Source: Pseudomonas alliivorans
Lineage (GTDB): Bacteria > Pseudomonadota > Gammaproteobacteria > Pseudomonadales > Pseudomonadaceae
Direction of reading: 5' to 3'
DNA length: 64,000 nucleotides
Assembly: GCF_017826695.1 (NCBI RefSeq)
Contig: NZ_JAFFZW010000002.1
Location: forward strand, 62,001-126,000
Position numbers and translations under genes: made by a program. The notes under the pieces were generated by a model. That model was not told the origin of the DNA and made no database searches. It was given only the letters and a program-made list of their open reading frames with translations. Position 1 is the first letter of the stretch, and each line of letters begins with the position of its first letter. Below, in pieces: positions 35,353 to 43,569 of the stretch.

Positions 35353-35939
35353 ACCATATGACTCCTGTTGTAACGGTTGGACTGGGTCCCGAAACGGGCC
35401 GCGCGTTGAGTTACTCAATGACACAGAGCCGTCTCGACCCTTCGGGCGACATACACTTTCGAGCGTGAACTGGTCATTGAATTGTGCCGTCATTCAATAG
35501 CGCACAATTACGGTACTGCAGGGTGTTACTTGCATGACACTAACATTGCCGCGTGTCATATAAGGGTTGCGAAGTGCATTTTCACAACATTTCACAACGG
35601 GCTTGAAAGCGTCCTGAGGCCCGTCAGACCGGTCTCCATGCTGTGCGCTTTGCGCTGCCGGTGTCTGGTGTAAAGTTCAATTTCTCCAAAAATATAATTA
35701 CGCACAATAAATATCATTTTGATATTACTTGTCCGATATCTTTTTGTTTGGGGCTGTTTTTGCAAATTCACAACTTTTCACAGCACCGCTCAATAAGCGC
35801 TGCGTAGTATTCATGGGGTCGGACAGCAAACTTCTTAGTGGCGCAGTCGCCAACTATGTATTGCGCAAGAGTGTCCGGTCACCGCTTTTTGGCTTGCCTG
35901 TCGGCAGGTACAACTTCCCTCGAAGCAAGGAGAAACAAC
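35353..35939. promoter_or_regulatory. AT-rich divergent regulatory region of the T3SS cluster
   Basis: This 587-bp gap separates the leftward translocon gene from the rightward sct operon and is clearly more AT-rich than its neighbours, especially 35670-35800. It holds an inverted repeat ATGACAC-N12-GTGTCAT (35534-35559) and a perfect 17-bp palindrome AATATCA-TTT-TGATATT (35710-35726). There are also two copies of an 18-mer, TTCACAACATTTCACAAC at 35581-35598 and TTCACAACTTTTCACAGC at 35767-35784. No hrp box (GGAACC-N15/16-CCAC) was found. No gene is convincing here. These elements are candidate binding sites for the cluster's own regulator. Confidence 0.55.
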
Positions 35940-36101
35940 ATGAGTTCTACTCCACCCGTAAGCTCCGGCAACTCTGACGCAGCGATCGAAAAAATGTCCG
36001 CCACCTTTGATATGGCGATCGAGAAGTCGGCCAAGATCACCGAAATCTCCACCGCCAAGAAGGCAGAGCTGGACGCGACCAAGCAACGTCCGCAGAACTG
36101 A
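35940..36101 (+). CDS. Small helical T3SS-cluster protein, 53 residues (secreted/needle candidate)
   Basis: ATG follows a strong AAGGAG. The protein has a Ser/Pro N-terminus (SSTPPVSSGNSDAA) and then one long amphipathic helix (IEKMSATFDMAIEKSAKITE, then ISTAKKAELDATKQ). It has no Cys and no signal peptide. It is the first gene of the rightward operon and is followed at once by a stable hairpin. That layout would give excess expression over the downstream machinery genes, as expected of a needle or early secreted subunit. Sequence similarity to known SctF proteins is not obvious, so the role is inference. Confidence 0.6.
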   Translation: MSSTPPVSSGNSDAAIEKMSATFDMAIEKSAKITEISTAKKAELDATKQRPQN

Positions 36102-36108
36102 CGTTGTC

Positions 36109-36136
36109 ATGCGGGCAGCATCGCCGCTGCCCGCAT
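36109..36136 (+). terminator. Intra-operon hairpin/attenuator after the 53-residue gene
   Basis: ATGCGGGCAGC pairs perfectly over 11 bp with GCTGCCCGCAT around a 6-nt loop. It lies 8 bp past the stop and is followed by CTTCTCTTC. It probably gives partial termination or 3'-end stabilisation. Confidence 0.6.
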
Positions 36137-36223
36137 CTTCTCTTCACGAAAAGTCTTGCGATCGACAGTTTTACCCGGCTCTGACGTGCCGTTTCCGGTA
36201 AATCACACGGTGGTGACTCGATC

Positions 36224-37189
36224 ATGACAGCCCTGATTTCATTCAAGTCGACGCCCGATACCGCGGCGCCCGGCCAGAGCGCGCGTGTGCTCGAAATTCT
36301 TCAAGGTTTGCACAAGGGTGTTTCACTGGCCCTGGACAAGCCTGGCTATAGCATCGGGAGCGCCGCGCCTGCCGACCTTATCCTGAGCGACGCCGATATC
36401 GCCGCTCAGCATGTGCGCCTGGTGTTTGCCGTTGACCAGACGAATCTCGACCGGGTAGCCATCGAAGCCTGCGGCGGTGACGTCGCGTTCATTCATGCCG
36501 GCGGTCTGCGTACGGTACTGACGGCAGGCACCGGTCAGCGAGTCCGCCTGCCAGTGGAACTTGAGCTGGGTCAGGCCCGGCTGTGTCTGCGCGCGGACCG
36601 GCTGCAAGCAGTCGCCTCCGGTGTTGCGAGCACGCGTTTCCCTCTGGTCTGGGCGCTCGTCGCTGCGTTGGCGCTGTTGCTGATCTGCGCGACCGCGTTT
36701 GCGCTGCATGCACCGCGCGAAGATGCCATGCGCGCAATAGTCACCCATCAAACACCGTTGCCTGAAGCCGCCCCGGCCCCGACGCTCGTTCAGGCGCAGG
36801 GCTGGCTGGAGCAGGCGTTGAAAGAGGCTGGCCTTCAACAGTTGCACCTTGTCAGCCACAGCGGCACAGGTCCTGGCGGACAGCTCGGTGTGGAAGGCAC
36901 CTATTCCCCGGAACAGAAAAGCAGCTGGCTTCAGGTCCAGCGTGCTTTCGACAGCCAGTTTGGCCAACACATCGTATTGACCCCCAAGGTGCAGCTCGCA
37001 GCTTCGGTGGCCAAGCCTCGCGTGCGTTTTCAGGCCGTCTGGTTCGGTCCGGATCCCTACGTGATCGATGAACACGGCAAGCGTGTCTATCCCGGTGCAG
37101 CGTTGCAGGACAACTGGACCCTGGAAGGCATTGCCGATGATCAGGTGCGCCTGGTGCGTGGTCAGGAAAGGTTTGTGTTTACGTTATGA
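36224..37189 (+). CDS. sctD: T3SS inner-membrane ring protein SctD
   Basis: The 321-residue protein has an N-terminal FHA-like cytoplasmic domain (VLEILQGLHKGVSLALDKPGYSIGS, then LILSDADIAAQHVRLVF), a single transmembrane helix at about 139-161, and a periplasmic ring-building region. This is the SctD plan (YscD/HrpQ/rhizobial Y4yQ). It would form the outer of the two inner-membrane rings with SctJ. Its stop overlaps the next gene by 4 bp. Confidence 0.8.
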   Translation: MTALISFKSTPDTAAPGQSARVLEILQGLHKGVSLALDKPGYSIGSAAPADLILSDADIAAQHVRLVFAVDQTNLDRVAIEACGGDVAFIHAGGLRTVLTAGTGQRVRLPVELELGQARLCLRADRLQAVASGVASTRFPLVWALVAALALLLICATAFALHAPREDAMRAIVTHQTPLPEAAPAPTLVQAQGWLEQALKEAGLQQLHLVSHSGTGPGGQLGVEGTYSPEQKSSWLQVQRAFDSQFGQHIVLTPKVQLAASVAKPRVRFQAVWFGPDPYVIDEHGKRVYPGAALQDNWTLEGIADDQVRLVRGQERFVFTL

Positions 37190-37545
37190 AAGTCGACCTG
37201 CGCCCCGTACTTCCGTCCCCTGGCGAGCCGCTGCCGGCCGTCGAACGCGTCGCCCCGGTATCGCCACGCCAGGCACCGCGATTCGAAGCATTGCTTGACC
37301 AGCGCGAAAGAAAGGTACGCCGTTCGCTGCGTGGTGAGCTGGAGCAGACCGATCAGGCCGCTGCTGCCAGCACCGAGCTGTTCGGCACCGTGCGCTCGCT
37401 CCAGACCCTGCGTTACCTGCTTGACGAAGTCTTGCCTGCGCTGGATGCCGAACCGGATATCCGGGCGCTGGCTGAAGATGTGATCCGTGAGGAAATCGAT
37501 ATCCGCCTGTTACTGGAACAGCAACGCGCGCAGGTGCAGCCATGA
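37186..37545 (+). CDS. Small T3SS protein in SctX position, 119 residues
   Basis: The N-terminal third is Pro-rich and probably disordered. The rest is helical (TVRSLQTLRYLLDEVLPALD, then DIRALAEDVIREEIDIRLLL). No clear motif is visible. In Yersinia the order yscX-yscY-yscV is fixed, and here this gene is followed by a TPR-like small protein and sctV with ATGA overlaps on both sides. It may therefore be an SctX-like export factor. That is an inference from order and size only. Confidence 0.5.
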   Translation: MKVDLRPVLPSPGEPLPAVERVAPVSPRQAPRFEALLDQRERKVRRSLRGELEQTDQAAAASTELFGTVRSLQTLRYLLDEVLPALDAEPDIRALAEDVIREEIDIRLLLEQQRAQVQP

Positions 37546-37880
37546 GCGCGAGTCAGGATCGTGAATGCGTCGAGCTGCTCAAGGGGCTTGGCGATCTCTA
37601 TCGTCGCTGCGGTCAACCGCAGCGGGCGCTGGTGATGCTGTTGATTGCCATCCAGCTGGCACCGGCCGACACCGGTCTGCTTCACAGCCTGGTGCTGGCC
37701 TTCACCAGCAGCGGTGATACCAGCAGGGCGCTGGCAGCGCTTGATCGACTGGTAAGCTATCAGGGCGAGAGCGCGGCCTTGCTGCTGTTGCGCAGTCGTG
37801 CCTTGTGGAAAGCCGGAAACAGGGACGAAGCCCGTCAGTGCTTCAGACGCTACCTGAGCGCCCGGAGGGATGAGCAATGA
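37542..37880 (+). CDS. Small TPR protein, SctY-like chaperone candidate
   Basis: The 112-residue protein is built from about three TPR-like helical pairs (LGDLYRRCGQPQRALVMLLIAIQLAP, split by the turn at DTGLLHSLVLAF, then LRSRALWKAGNRDEARQCF). The size and TPR fold match SctY (YscY), which pairs with SctX and contacts SctV. It overlaps both neighbours by 4 bp. Confidence 0.6.
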   Translation: MSASQDRECVELLKGLGDLYRRCGQPQRALVMLLIAIQLAPADTGLLHSLVLAFTSSGDTSRALAALDRLVSYQGESAALLLLRSRALWKAGNRDEARQCFRRYLSARRDEQ

Positions 37881-40021
37881 CGTTCATGAATCGTCTCAAT
37901 TTGCTGGCGCAGGTCGCTTCAAAGCGCACCGACGTGATCATCGTCGCGTTCATGCTGATGGCCATCGCCATGATGATCATTCCGCTGCCGACCTATCTGG
38001 TCGATGCGCTGATCGGGGTGAACATCGCGCTTAGTCTGCTGATTCTGATCGTTGCCTTCTACATCAACCATTCGGTGGAGTTTTCGGCATTGCCGCCGCT
38101 GATTCTGCTCAGCACGTTGTTTCGGCTGTCCCTGTCGATCACCACGACACGCCTGATTCTGCTGGATGGCAATGCCGGTCATATCGTCAAGGCCTTCGGC
38201 GATTTCGTGATCGCCGGTCAAGTGGTGGTCGGGCTGGTGGTGTTTCTGATCATTACCGTGGCGCAGTTCGTGGTCATCACCAAAGGTGCCGAGCGGGTCG
38301 CCGAAGTGGCTGCGCGCTTCACTCTGGACGCCATGCCCGGCAAGCAGATGAGCATCGATAACGATCTGCGTAATGGCGATATCGATCAGGCCGAGGCGCG
38401 TCGCCGCCGCTCGCGTCTGGAGCGTGAAAGCCAGATGTTCGGCGCCATGGACGGGGCGATGAAATTCGTCAAGGGCGACGCCATCGCGGGGCTCGTGATC
38501 CTGTTCGTCAACCTGCTGGGCGGAATGATGATCGGCATGGTCGAGCGCGGAATGCCTTTTGCCGAAGCCGCCCATACCTATTCGTTGCTGACTGTCGGCG
38601 ACGGTCTGATCGCGCAGATTCCCGCACTGTTGATTTCGGTGGCTGCCGGCACGGTGGTGACGCGGGTCAACAGTGACGGCGAGGAGCGCGACCTGGGGAC
38701 GGAAATCGTCCGGCAACTGGGCGCCAGTCATCGTGCATTGGGGCTGACCGCGCTGATCCTGCTGGGTGTCGGGCTGTTGCCTGGGTTTCCGTTGCTGGTG
38801 TTCGTCGGGCTGTCGGCGGTGTTGGGCGGCAGTGCAGTGGTGCTCTGGCGTCGCTCCAGAACCGACGCGTCCGTGTCCGCAGTCGATCCGGCGGAAGATG
38901 AGCCGGCGGCCGAGCCAGACGTGCCCGAAGTGCTGGAAACATTCGAACGTCCATTGGACAGCCGTGTGCTGCTGAGCGTCGGAGACGGTCTGGCTCATGC
39001 GGCGCCATTGCAGCCGCTGCGGCAGCGGATCGAAGCGCTCTGCCACGAGATTCGGGCCGACCTTGGCATTGATGTGCCGGTGCCTGAGGTTTATCTGGAT
39101 CGTTCGATGTCCTCCGAGCGTTTTCAGGTCGAACTGGAAGGCGTGCCCGTCTGCGAAGGCGAGTTCGAGGGCCAATGGCTGCTTCTGCAGGACGACTCCG
39201 TGCACGCTCAGTTGCTCGCTGTCGAGCCCCGCGAGGCGCCGTCACCGATCAGTGAACGTTCGGGTTTTTGGGTTGAGCGCGAGTATGCCAGTCAGTTGCA
39301 GGAGGCCGGTATCGGCTTTCTGTTTGCCGACGAGGTGTTACGTGAGGTCCTTGATCGCACACTGCGCCGCTACGCTGCCGACTTTCTGGGGATCCAGGAA
39401 ACCCGCGTGATGCTGGAGCAACAGGAAGGCAAATACGGTGAGCTGATCAAAGAGGTGTTACGCATCCTGCCGTTGCAACGTGTGGCTGAAGCGTTGCGTC
39501 TGTTGGTCGCCGAAGGCGTTTCCATCCGCAATCGCCGAGGTCTGCTTGAGGCGATGGTGGAGTGGGGGAGCCGCGAATCCGACGCCGGACGCCTCACCGA
39601 ACATCTCCGCGCCGGACTGGCGCGGCAGATCAGTCATCAGTACGCCGACCGCAATCGAGTCATCAGCGCGTTCGTCCTGGCACCGGCGCTGGAGGAGCAG
39701 TTGCGCGCAGCCATCAGCCGCCTGGACAAGGGGCGTGATTCGGTCCCGGACGACATTGCCCGCACCCTGCTCGTGCAAGTGCGCCGGTTGTGTGACCTGT
39801 TGCCGGAAAACGACGCCACCGTGCTGCTGGTGCACCCCGAGCTGCGTCGGGGCATCCGTCGCATGATCGTTCGGGGCGAGCTGCAGTTGGCCGTGCTGTC
39901 GTTCAGGGAGCTTGCGGGTGAATACAACCTTCAGGCGGTCGGCACCCTCAGCCTGACCGATATCAATACGCGTACGGCCTCAGGGTCCGGTTCCGTCTCT
40001 TCATTGGCGACTGCCTCATGA
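37877..40021 (+). CDS. sctV: T3SS export gate protein SctV (FlhA/HrcV family)
   Basis: The 714-residue protein has an N-terminal half with about eight transmembrane helices. It contains the FHIPEP-type signature region (PPLILLSTLFRLSLSITTTR, then GNAGHIVKAFGDFV) and AARFTLDAMPGKQMSIDNDL. The large C-terminal cytoplasmic domain contains LDRTLRRYAADFLGIQE and assembles as the nonameric gate that selects substrates. Length is normal for the family. The ATG overlaps the upstream stop and its stop overlaps the sctC2 ATG. Confidence 0.95.
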   Translation: MTFMNRLNLLAQVASKRTDVIIVAFMLMAIAMMIIPLPTYLVDALIGVNIALSLLILIVAFYINHSVEFSALPPLILLSTLFRLSLSITTTRLILLDGNAGHIVKAFGDFVIAGQVVVGLVVFLIITVAQFVVITKGAERVAEVAARFTLDAMPGKQMSIDNDLRNGDIDQAEARRRRSRLERESQMFGAMDGAMKFVKGDAIAGLVILFVNLLGGMMIGMVERGMPFAEAAHTYSLLTVGDGLIAQIPALLISVAAGTVVTRVNSDGEERDLGTEIVRQLGASHRALGLTALILLGVGLLPGFPLLVFVGLSAVLGGSAVVLWRRSRTDASVSAVDPAEDEPAAEPDVPEVLETFERPLDSRVLLSVGDGLAHAAPLQPLRQRIEALCHEIRADLGIDVPVPEVYLDRSMSSERFQVELEGVPVCEGEFEGQWLLLQDDSVHAQLLAVEPREAPSPISERSGFWVEREYASQLQEAGIGFLFADEVLREVLDRTLRRYAADFLGIQETRVMLEQQEGKYGELIKEVLRILPLQRVAEALRLLVAEGVSIRNRRGLLEAMVEWGSRESDAGRLTEHLRAGLARQISHQYADRNRVISAFVLAPALEEQLRAAISRLDKGRDSVPDDIARTLLVQVRRLCDLLPENDATVLLVHPELRRGIRRMIVRGELQLAVLSFRELAGEYNLQAVGTLSLTDINTRTASGSGSVSSLATAS

Positions 40022-41334
40022 CTTTTACAGTAGCTGCACTGCGTACGTTTTTCTTCAGCCTTGGCGTGCTGCTTCTGAGCAGCCATGCCAGCGCCGAGAA
40101 CATCGGCAAAGGTGCCAAGGGCACGATCGATCTGGGAATCGGTGAAGGCCGGGTGCTGCATTTTTCGGCGCCCGTGGATTCGGTGATGGTCGCCGAACCG
40201 ACTATTGCCGATTTGCAGGTGGTATCGCCCGGCGTGATTTACGTATTTGGCAAGGCAGCCGGGGAAACCAGTCTGATTGCTCTGGACGCTGAAGGACAGG
40301 AAACCGCGACGCTGAGCCTGTCGATCAACAGCGGCACCTCGGCCGTCTCACGGCCGCTCAAGGCGCTTCATCCGCAGAGCCAGACGCGTATCAAGGCCAC
40401 CGGCAATCGTCTGGTGGCCGACGGTGGGGTGCAGGATGTGGGCGAGGCCACCGACCTCAATGCGCTGTTGAGCACCGAAGGGCAGAACTTTCAATCGACG
40501 ATCAACAGCGCCACCTATGCGGGCTCCGCGCAGGTCAACATTCGGGTGCGTTTCGCCGAAGTCTCGCGCTCCGAACTGCTGCGCTATGGCGTGAACTGGA
40601 ACGCGCTGTTCAATAACGGCACGTTCTCCTTCGGTCTGCTGACCGGTGGCGGTCTTGCGAGCGGCGCGGCGGGCGGCGCCTCGAATGTCATCAGCGCGGG
40701 GCTGGCCTCGGGCAACGTCAACATCGACGCGATGCTGGAAGCACTGCAAAGCAACGGTGTCCTTGAAGTGCTCGCCGAACCGAACATCACGGCAATGACC
40801 GGACAGACCGCCAGTTTTCTGGCCGGTGGCGAGGTGGCCGTTCCAGTGCCGGTCAACCGCGAAGTGGTCGGGATCGAATACAAACCGTACGGGGTTTCAC
40901 TGCTGTTCAGCCCCACGCTGTTGCCCAACGGGCGAATCGCGCTGCAGGTGCGCCCGGAAGTCAGCAGTCTGATGAGCACCACGACGCTGGACGTCAACGG
41001 CTATCAAGTGCCGTCGTTTCGCGTACGCCGCGCAGACACCCGGGTCGAAGTCGGCAGCGGCCAGACCTTTGCCATAGCCGGACTGTTCCAGCGTGAGAGC
41101 AGCCAGGACATGGACAAGGTGCCGATGCTCGGTGACATGCCGATTCTGGGCAATCTGTTTCGCTCCAAACGGTTTCAGCGCAATGAAACCGAGCTGGTCA
41201 TCCTGATCACGCCGTACCTGGTCGAGCCCGTCAAGGACCGAGTGGTCGCCACGCCGCTTGACAAGCAGCGCGCAGCAGCGACGGCATCCGCCAGCCCGCG
41301 CACCGGTGGTGCATTCGGCTTCTACATGAACTGA
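40018..41334 (+). CDS. sctC2: T3SS secretin, body and gate domains (SctC2/RhcC2-type)
   Basis: The 438-residue protein has a signal peptide ending at ASA near residue 27. A pilus-assembly-type N domain follows (GEGRVLHFSAPVDSVMVAEP, then VYVFGKAAGETSLIALD pattern). The secretin domain runs from VNIRVRFAEVSRSELLRYG through LEVLAEPNITAMTGQTASFLAGG to GDMPILGNLFRSKRF and ELVILITPYLVEP. This is closer to Tad secretins (CpaC/RcpA) than to YscC. The missing N0/N1-type domain is encoded separately by sctC1 1.4 kb downstream. It forms the outer-membrane pore. Confidence 0.9.
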   Translation: MTFTVAALRTFFFSLGVLLLSSHASAENIGKGAKGTIDLGIGEGRVLHFSAPVDSVMVAEPTIADLQVVSPGVIYVFGKAAGETSLIALDAEGQETATLSLSINSGTSAVSRPLKALHPQSQTRIKATGNRLVADGGVQDVGEATDLNALLSTEGQNFQSTINSATYAGSAQVNIRVRFAEVSRSELLRYGVNWNALFNNGTFSFGLLTGGGLASGAAGGASNVISAGLASGNVNIDAMLEALQSNGVLEVLAEPNITAMTGQTASFLAGGEVAVPVPVNREVVGIEYKPYGVSLLFSPTLLPNGRIALQVRPEVSSLMSTTTLDVNGYQVPSFRVRRADTRVEVGSGQTFAIAGLFQRESSQDMDKVPMLGDMPILGNLFRSKRFQRNETELVILITPYLVEPVKDRVVATPLDKQRAAATASASPRTGGAFGFYMN

Positions 41335-41346
41335 CAGGAGCAGGCC

Positions 41347-41763
41347 ATGAACTTCAATCCAGCGTTGCCCGTTCCCTTTGCGTGTCTGTTGTTATGTCTA
41401 CTGGGCGGCTGCAAGACGCACCTTGATCCGGTCAGTTATTCGCCGGACTACACCGCGGTCACCCGCGCGGATGGCCGTATCGAACTGGTGCCTCAGGCGT
41501 GTGCCCAGCCTGCGGCGCAGGATGACATCGGTGTCGGTGAAGACTTCCAGGCCTTGCTGCCGCCTGGCTGCGCCAGCAATCTGATTCTGTTGCAGATGGT
41601 CGAGCAGCGTGCCGACGTGCTGCGCGGGCGTGATACCGGACCGACCATGGCGGCGCCGGTCGGCCGTGCCGCGCAGGTGTACATCGACGGCTATGACCGT
41701 GAAGAACTGCGTCGCCGCCAGGCCGAACAGCAGGCCAGCACCGACACCCGGGAGGCGCGATGA
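41347..41763 (+). CDS. CpaD-like lipoprotein of the T3SS secretin module
   Basis: The 138-residue protein has a lipoprotein signal (lipobox LLGGC, Cys22). The central motif PPGCASNLILLQMVEQRADVLRGRDTG resembles CpaD of Tad pili, where a similar stretch precedes an arm leading into Asp-Leu. Start is supported by CAGGAG. It follows sctC2 by 12 bp and ends 2 bp from the inverted TPR gene. A pilotin-like or secretin-stabilising role is inferred from Tad systems. Confidence 0.6.
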   Translation: MNFNPALPVPFACLLLCLLGGCKTHLDPVSYSPDYTAVTRADGRIELVPQACAQPAAQDDIGVGEDFQALLPPGCASNLILLQMVEQRADVLRGRDTGPTMAAPVGRAAQVYIDGYDREELRRRQAEQQASTDTREAR

Positions 41764-41765
41764 AC

Positions 41766-42548
41766 TCAGCGGCCGTCCACCAGACCCAGCGCCTGGGCCT
41801 GCGCTGCAGGGTCCTTGATGGCCTTGATGCGGCGCGCCTCGTTGATCAACTTGCTGCGCTCGGCTTTCGGAATGTCCTCGAAGCTCATGCTCTTGAGGTC
41901 CTTCTCGCGTCCAGCCAGCACCATGACCAGCAATTCGTTGCGCTGATGCCTGGGCTGCGCCAGTGGCGACTGGCTCACCGTTTCGATGGTCTGCAACGCC
42001 TTCTGACTGTCATCGCCCAGCGCGTAGGCCAGCGCCAGGTTGCAGCGGGTGTCCAGATCGTTCGGGGCAAGTCGCAGGCTGGTGTTGAAGGCGGTCTGGG
42101 CCGGTTTGGCCTGGCCCAGCAGGATGTGCGCGATACCCAGGCGGTTCCACGCCGTCGGCTGCTGCGAGGCGTCTGCCGCCTGGGTCAGGGCTGTGACAGC
42201 GCGCTCCAGCTTGCCTTGACGCAACTGAGCGGTGCCCAGCCCCAGCAGGGCGTCAGGGTCGTCGGCCTTGAGCTCCAGCGCGCGTTGAAAAGCCCGCTCG
42301 GCGCCCCGTGTATCGTTGCTGGCGAGCAAGGCATTGCCGAGCTTGAGCCACGATTCGATGCCGGCCTCAGGCTGCTGGGTGGCGCGCTGGTAGAACGAGG
42401 CCGCCGTGGTCGGGTCGCCGCGCTTTTCCAGGTCCGCCGCCAGTTGCATGAACCGCTCGTAGCTGGCATCGCTGCGGGGTTGAGTGGCACAGGCCGTCAA
42501 GGTCAGACAGCCGAGCAGCAACAGCATGGACGCGGAACGAGGGGGCAT
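41766..42548 (-). CDS. TadD-like TPR lipoprotein (inverted within T3SS cluster)
   Basis: From the ATG at 42548 the protein has 260 residues with lipobox LTAC (Cys20). Four or five TPR units follow (FMQLAADLEKRGDPTTAASF, LKLGNALLASNDTRGAERAF, LLGLGTAQLRQGKLERAVTA, LGIAHILLGQAKPAQTAF). The last, LALAYALGDDSQKALQTIE, is typical of TadD. A longer frame to 42755 lacks support. It is the only leftward gene inside the rightward sct array, convergent with the CpaD-like gene and divergent from sctC1. Rhc-type systems in P. syringae also carry a TPR gene between the two secretin parts. A role in secretin assembly is likely. Confidence 0.75.
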   Translation of the reverse strand: MPPRSASMLLLLGCLTLTACATQPRSDASYERFMQLAADLEKRGDPTTAASFYQRATQQPEAGIESWLKLGNALLASNDTRGAERAFQRALELKADDPDALLGLGTAQLRQGKLERAVTALTQAADASQQPTAWNRLGIAHILLGQAKPAQTAFNTSLRLAPNDLDTRCNLALAYALGDDSQKALQTIETVSQSPLAQPRHQRNELLVMVLAGREKDLKSMSFEDIPKAERSKLINEARRIKAIKDPAAQAQALGLVDGR

Positions 42549-42711
42549 GGACAAGGCTCTTGTGAAAGTGGATCGGGCGAGGCGAATCATCCGCCGAGGG
42601 CTGTTGCAGGCGAGCGCCATCTTATCGACTCGGCGCGCAATTGCGACCGTTTTCTGAGCCTGATTCAGCCCGCTTTGTTCCCTGCGAGCATCATGCAGGG
42701 TGGAGGTCACC

Positions 42712-43323
42712 ATGACGCGCTTCAGGCTTGATCGCCTTGCGGCGCACAGCGCCATGCTGCTGATGCTGGCCGGGTTTTCCTGCGTGTTGCAGGCGGCACC
42801 GGGTCACGAGCCTGAGTGGTATTCCAGACCTTACGCCTACGTGCTGGTGGATCAGGACATCCGTGGCGCCCTGACCGAATTCGGCCAGAACCTGGACCTG
42901 ATCGTGGTGTTCTCCGACAAGGTGCGCGGCGCGGCGCGAGGCACCGTACGCGGCGCCAGTGCGGGAGAGTTTCTGTCCCGGTTGTGCGATGCCAATCAGT
43001 TGAGCTGGTACTTCGACGGCAATGTGCTGCACATCGCCCAGTCGGACGAAGTCGGCACCCGGGTGTTCGACCTGTCGGGGCCGAAGCTGGATGAGCTGCA
43101 GCAATACCTGGCGCAACTGGAGGTGTCCGGCCAGCCGATGTCCAGTCGCGCCAGCCCCGATCACGACAGCCTCTTCGTGTCAGGTCCGCCTGCGTACCTG
43201 ACGCAGATTCAGCAACACCTTGATCGTCAACCTGTCGCCGAGACTGCACCGGTGGTGCGTGAGCGCGGTGTGCGGGTATTCCGTGGCGGTGTCGTCACCC
43301 AGGTCACCAATGACCGTCAATAA
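42712..43323 (+). CDS. sctC1: T3SS secretin N-terminal domain protein (SctC1/RhcC1-type)
   Basis: The 203-residue protein starts at ATG 42712 after GGAGG, with a signal peptide ending LQA. The N0-like domain reads YVLVDQDIRGALTEFGQNLDL, then VVFSDKVRG, then GEFLSRLCDANQLSWYFDGNVLHI, exactly the STN/N0 pattern of YscC-type secretins. An N1-like segment (DELQQYLAQLEVSG, SPDHDSLFVSGPPAYL) follows. There is no membrane pore domain; that is in SctC2. The split is characteristic of the Rhizobium-type systems. It would form the periplasmic part contacting the inner rings. Confidence 0.85.
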   Translation: MTRFRLDRLAAHSAMLLMLAGFSCVLQAAPGHEPEWYSRPYAYVLVDQDIRGALTEFGQNLDLIVVFSDKVRGAARGTVRGASAGEFLSRLCDANQLSWYFDGNVLHIAQSDEVGTRVFDLSGPKLDELQQYLAQLEVSGQPMSSRASPDHDSLFVSGPPAYLTQIQQHLDRQPVAETAPVVRERGVRVFRGGVVTQVTNDRQ

Positions 43324-43341
43324 CCCAAAGGAGCGTTACTC

Positions 43342-43560
43342 ATGTCCGTGAATCCAGTAGACAGCACGACCGATGTCAATCCTTCCAGCCAGGAGTCGCG
43401 TTTCAATGCGGCCGTTGACAACGCCACACAGGCGTCCAGCGACATCGAGTTCAACGATGCGCTGATCACCCAGGCCGTCACCATCGGCGGCCAATTCATC
43501 ATCATGCCGCGTGCTCAGGAAATGCTGAACGAAGCGCAGTCCGATGATGACTCTGAATAA
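43342..43560 (+). CDS. Small T3SS-cluster protein, 72 residues (filament subunit candidate)
   Basis: ATG follows AAAGGAG. The protein is acidic, with a Ser/Thr-rich N-terminus, a helix (RFNAAVDNATQASSDIEFND), a short hydrophobic stretch (ITQAVTIGGQFIIMP) and an acidic tail (QSDDDSE). It lies between sctC1 and sctI, where small secreted filament proteins are found in related clusters. I see no clear SctF motif, so the role is open. Confidence 0.6.
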   Translation: MSVNPVDSTTDVNPSSQESRFNAAVDNATQASSDIEFNDALITQAVTIGGQFIIMPRAQEMLNEAQSDDDSE

Positions 43561-43569
43561 GGATCGACC

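Noticed and set aside
35534..35559. Possible sigma-54 promoter (TGACAC-N5-TTGC)
   Set aside because: The -24 GG is GA here, which is rarely tolerated. The inverted repeat explanation fits better.
35353..35939. Hrp box (GGAACC-N15/16-CCAC) search in the divergent T3SS promoter
   Set aside because: No match on either strand by eye.
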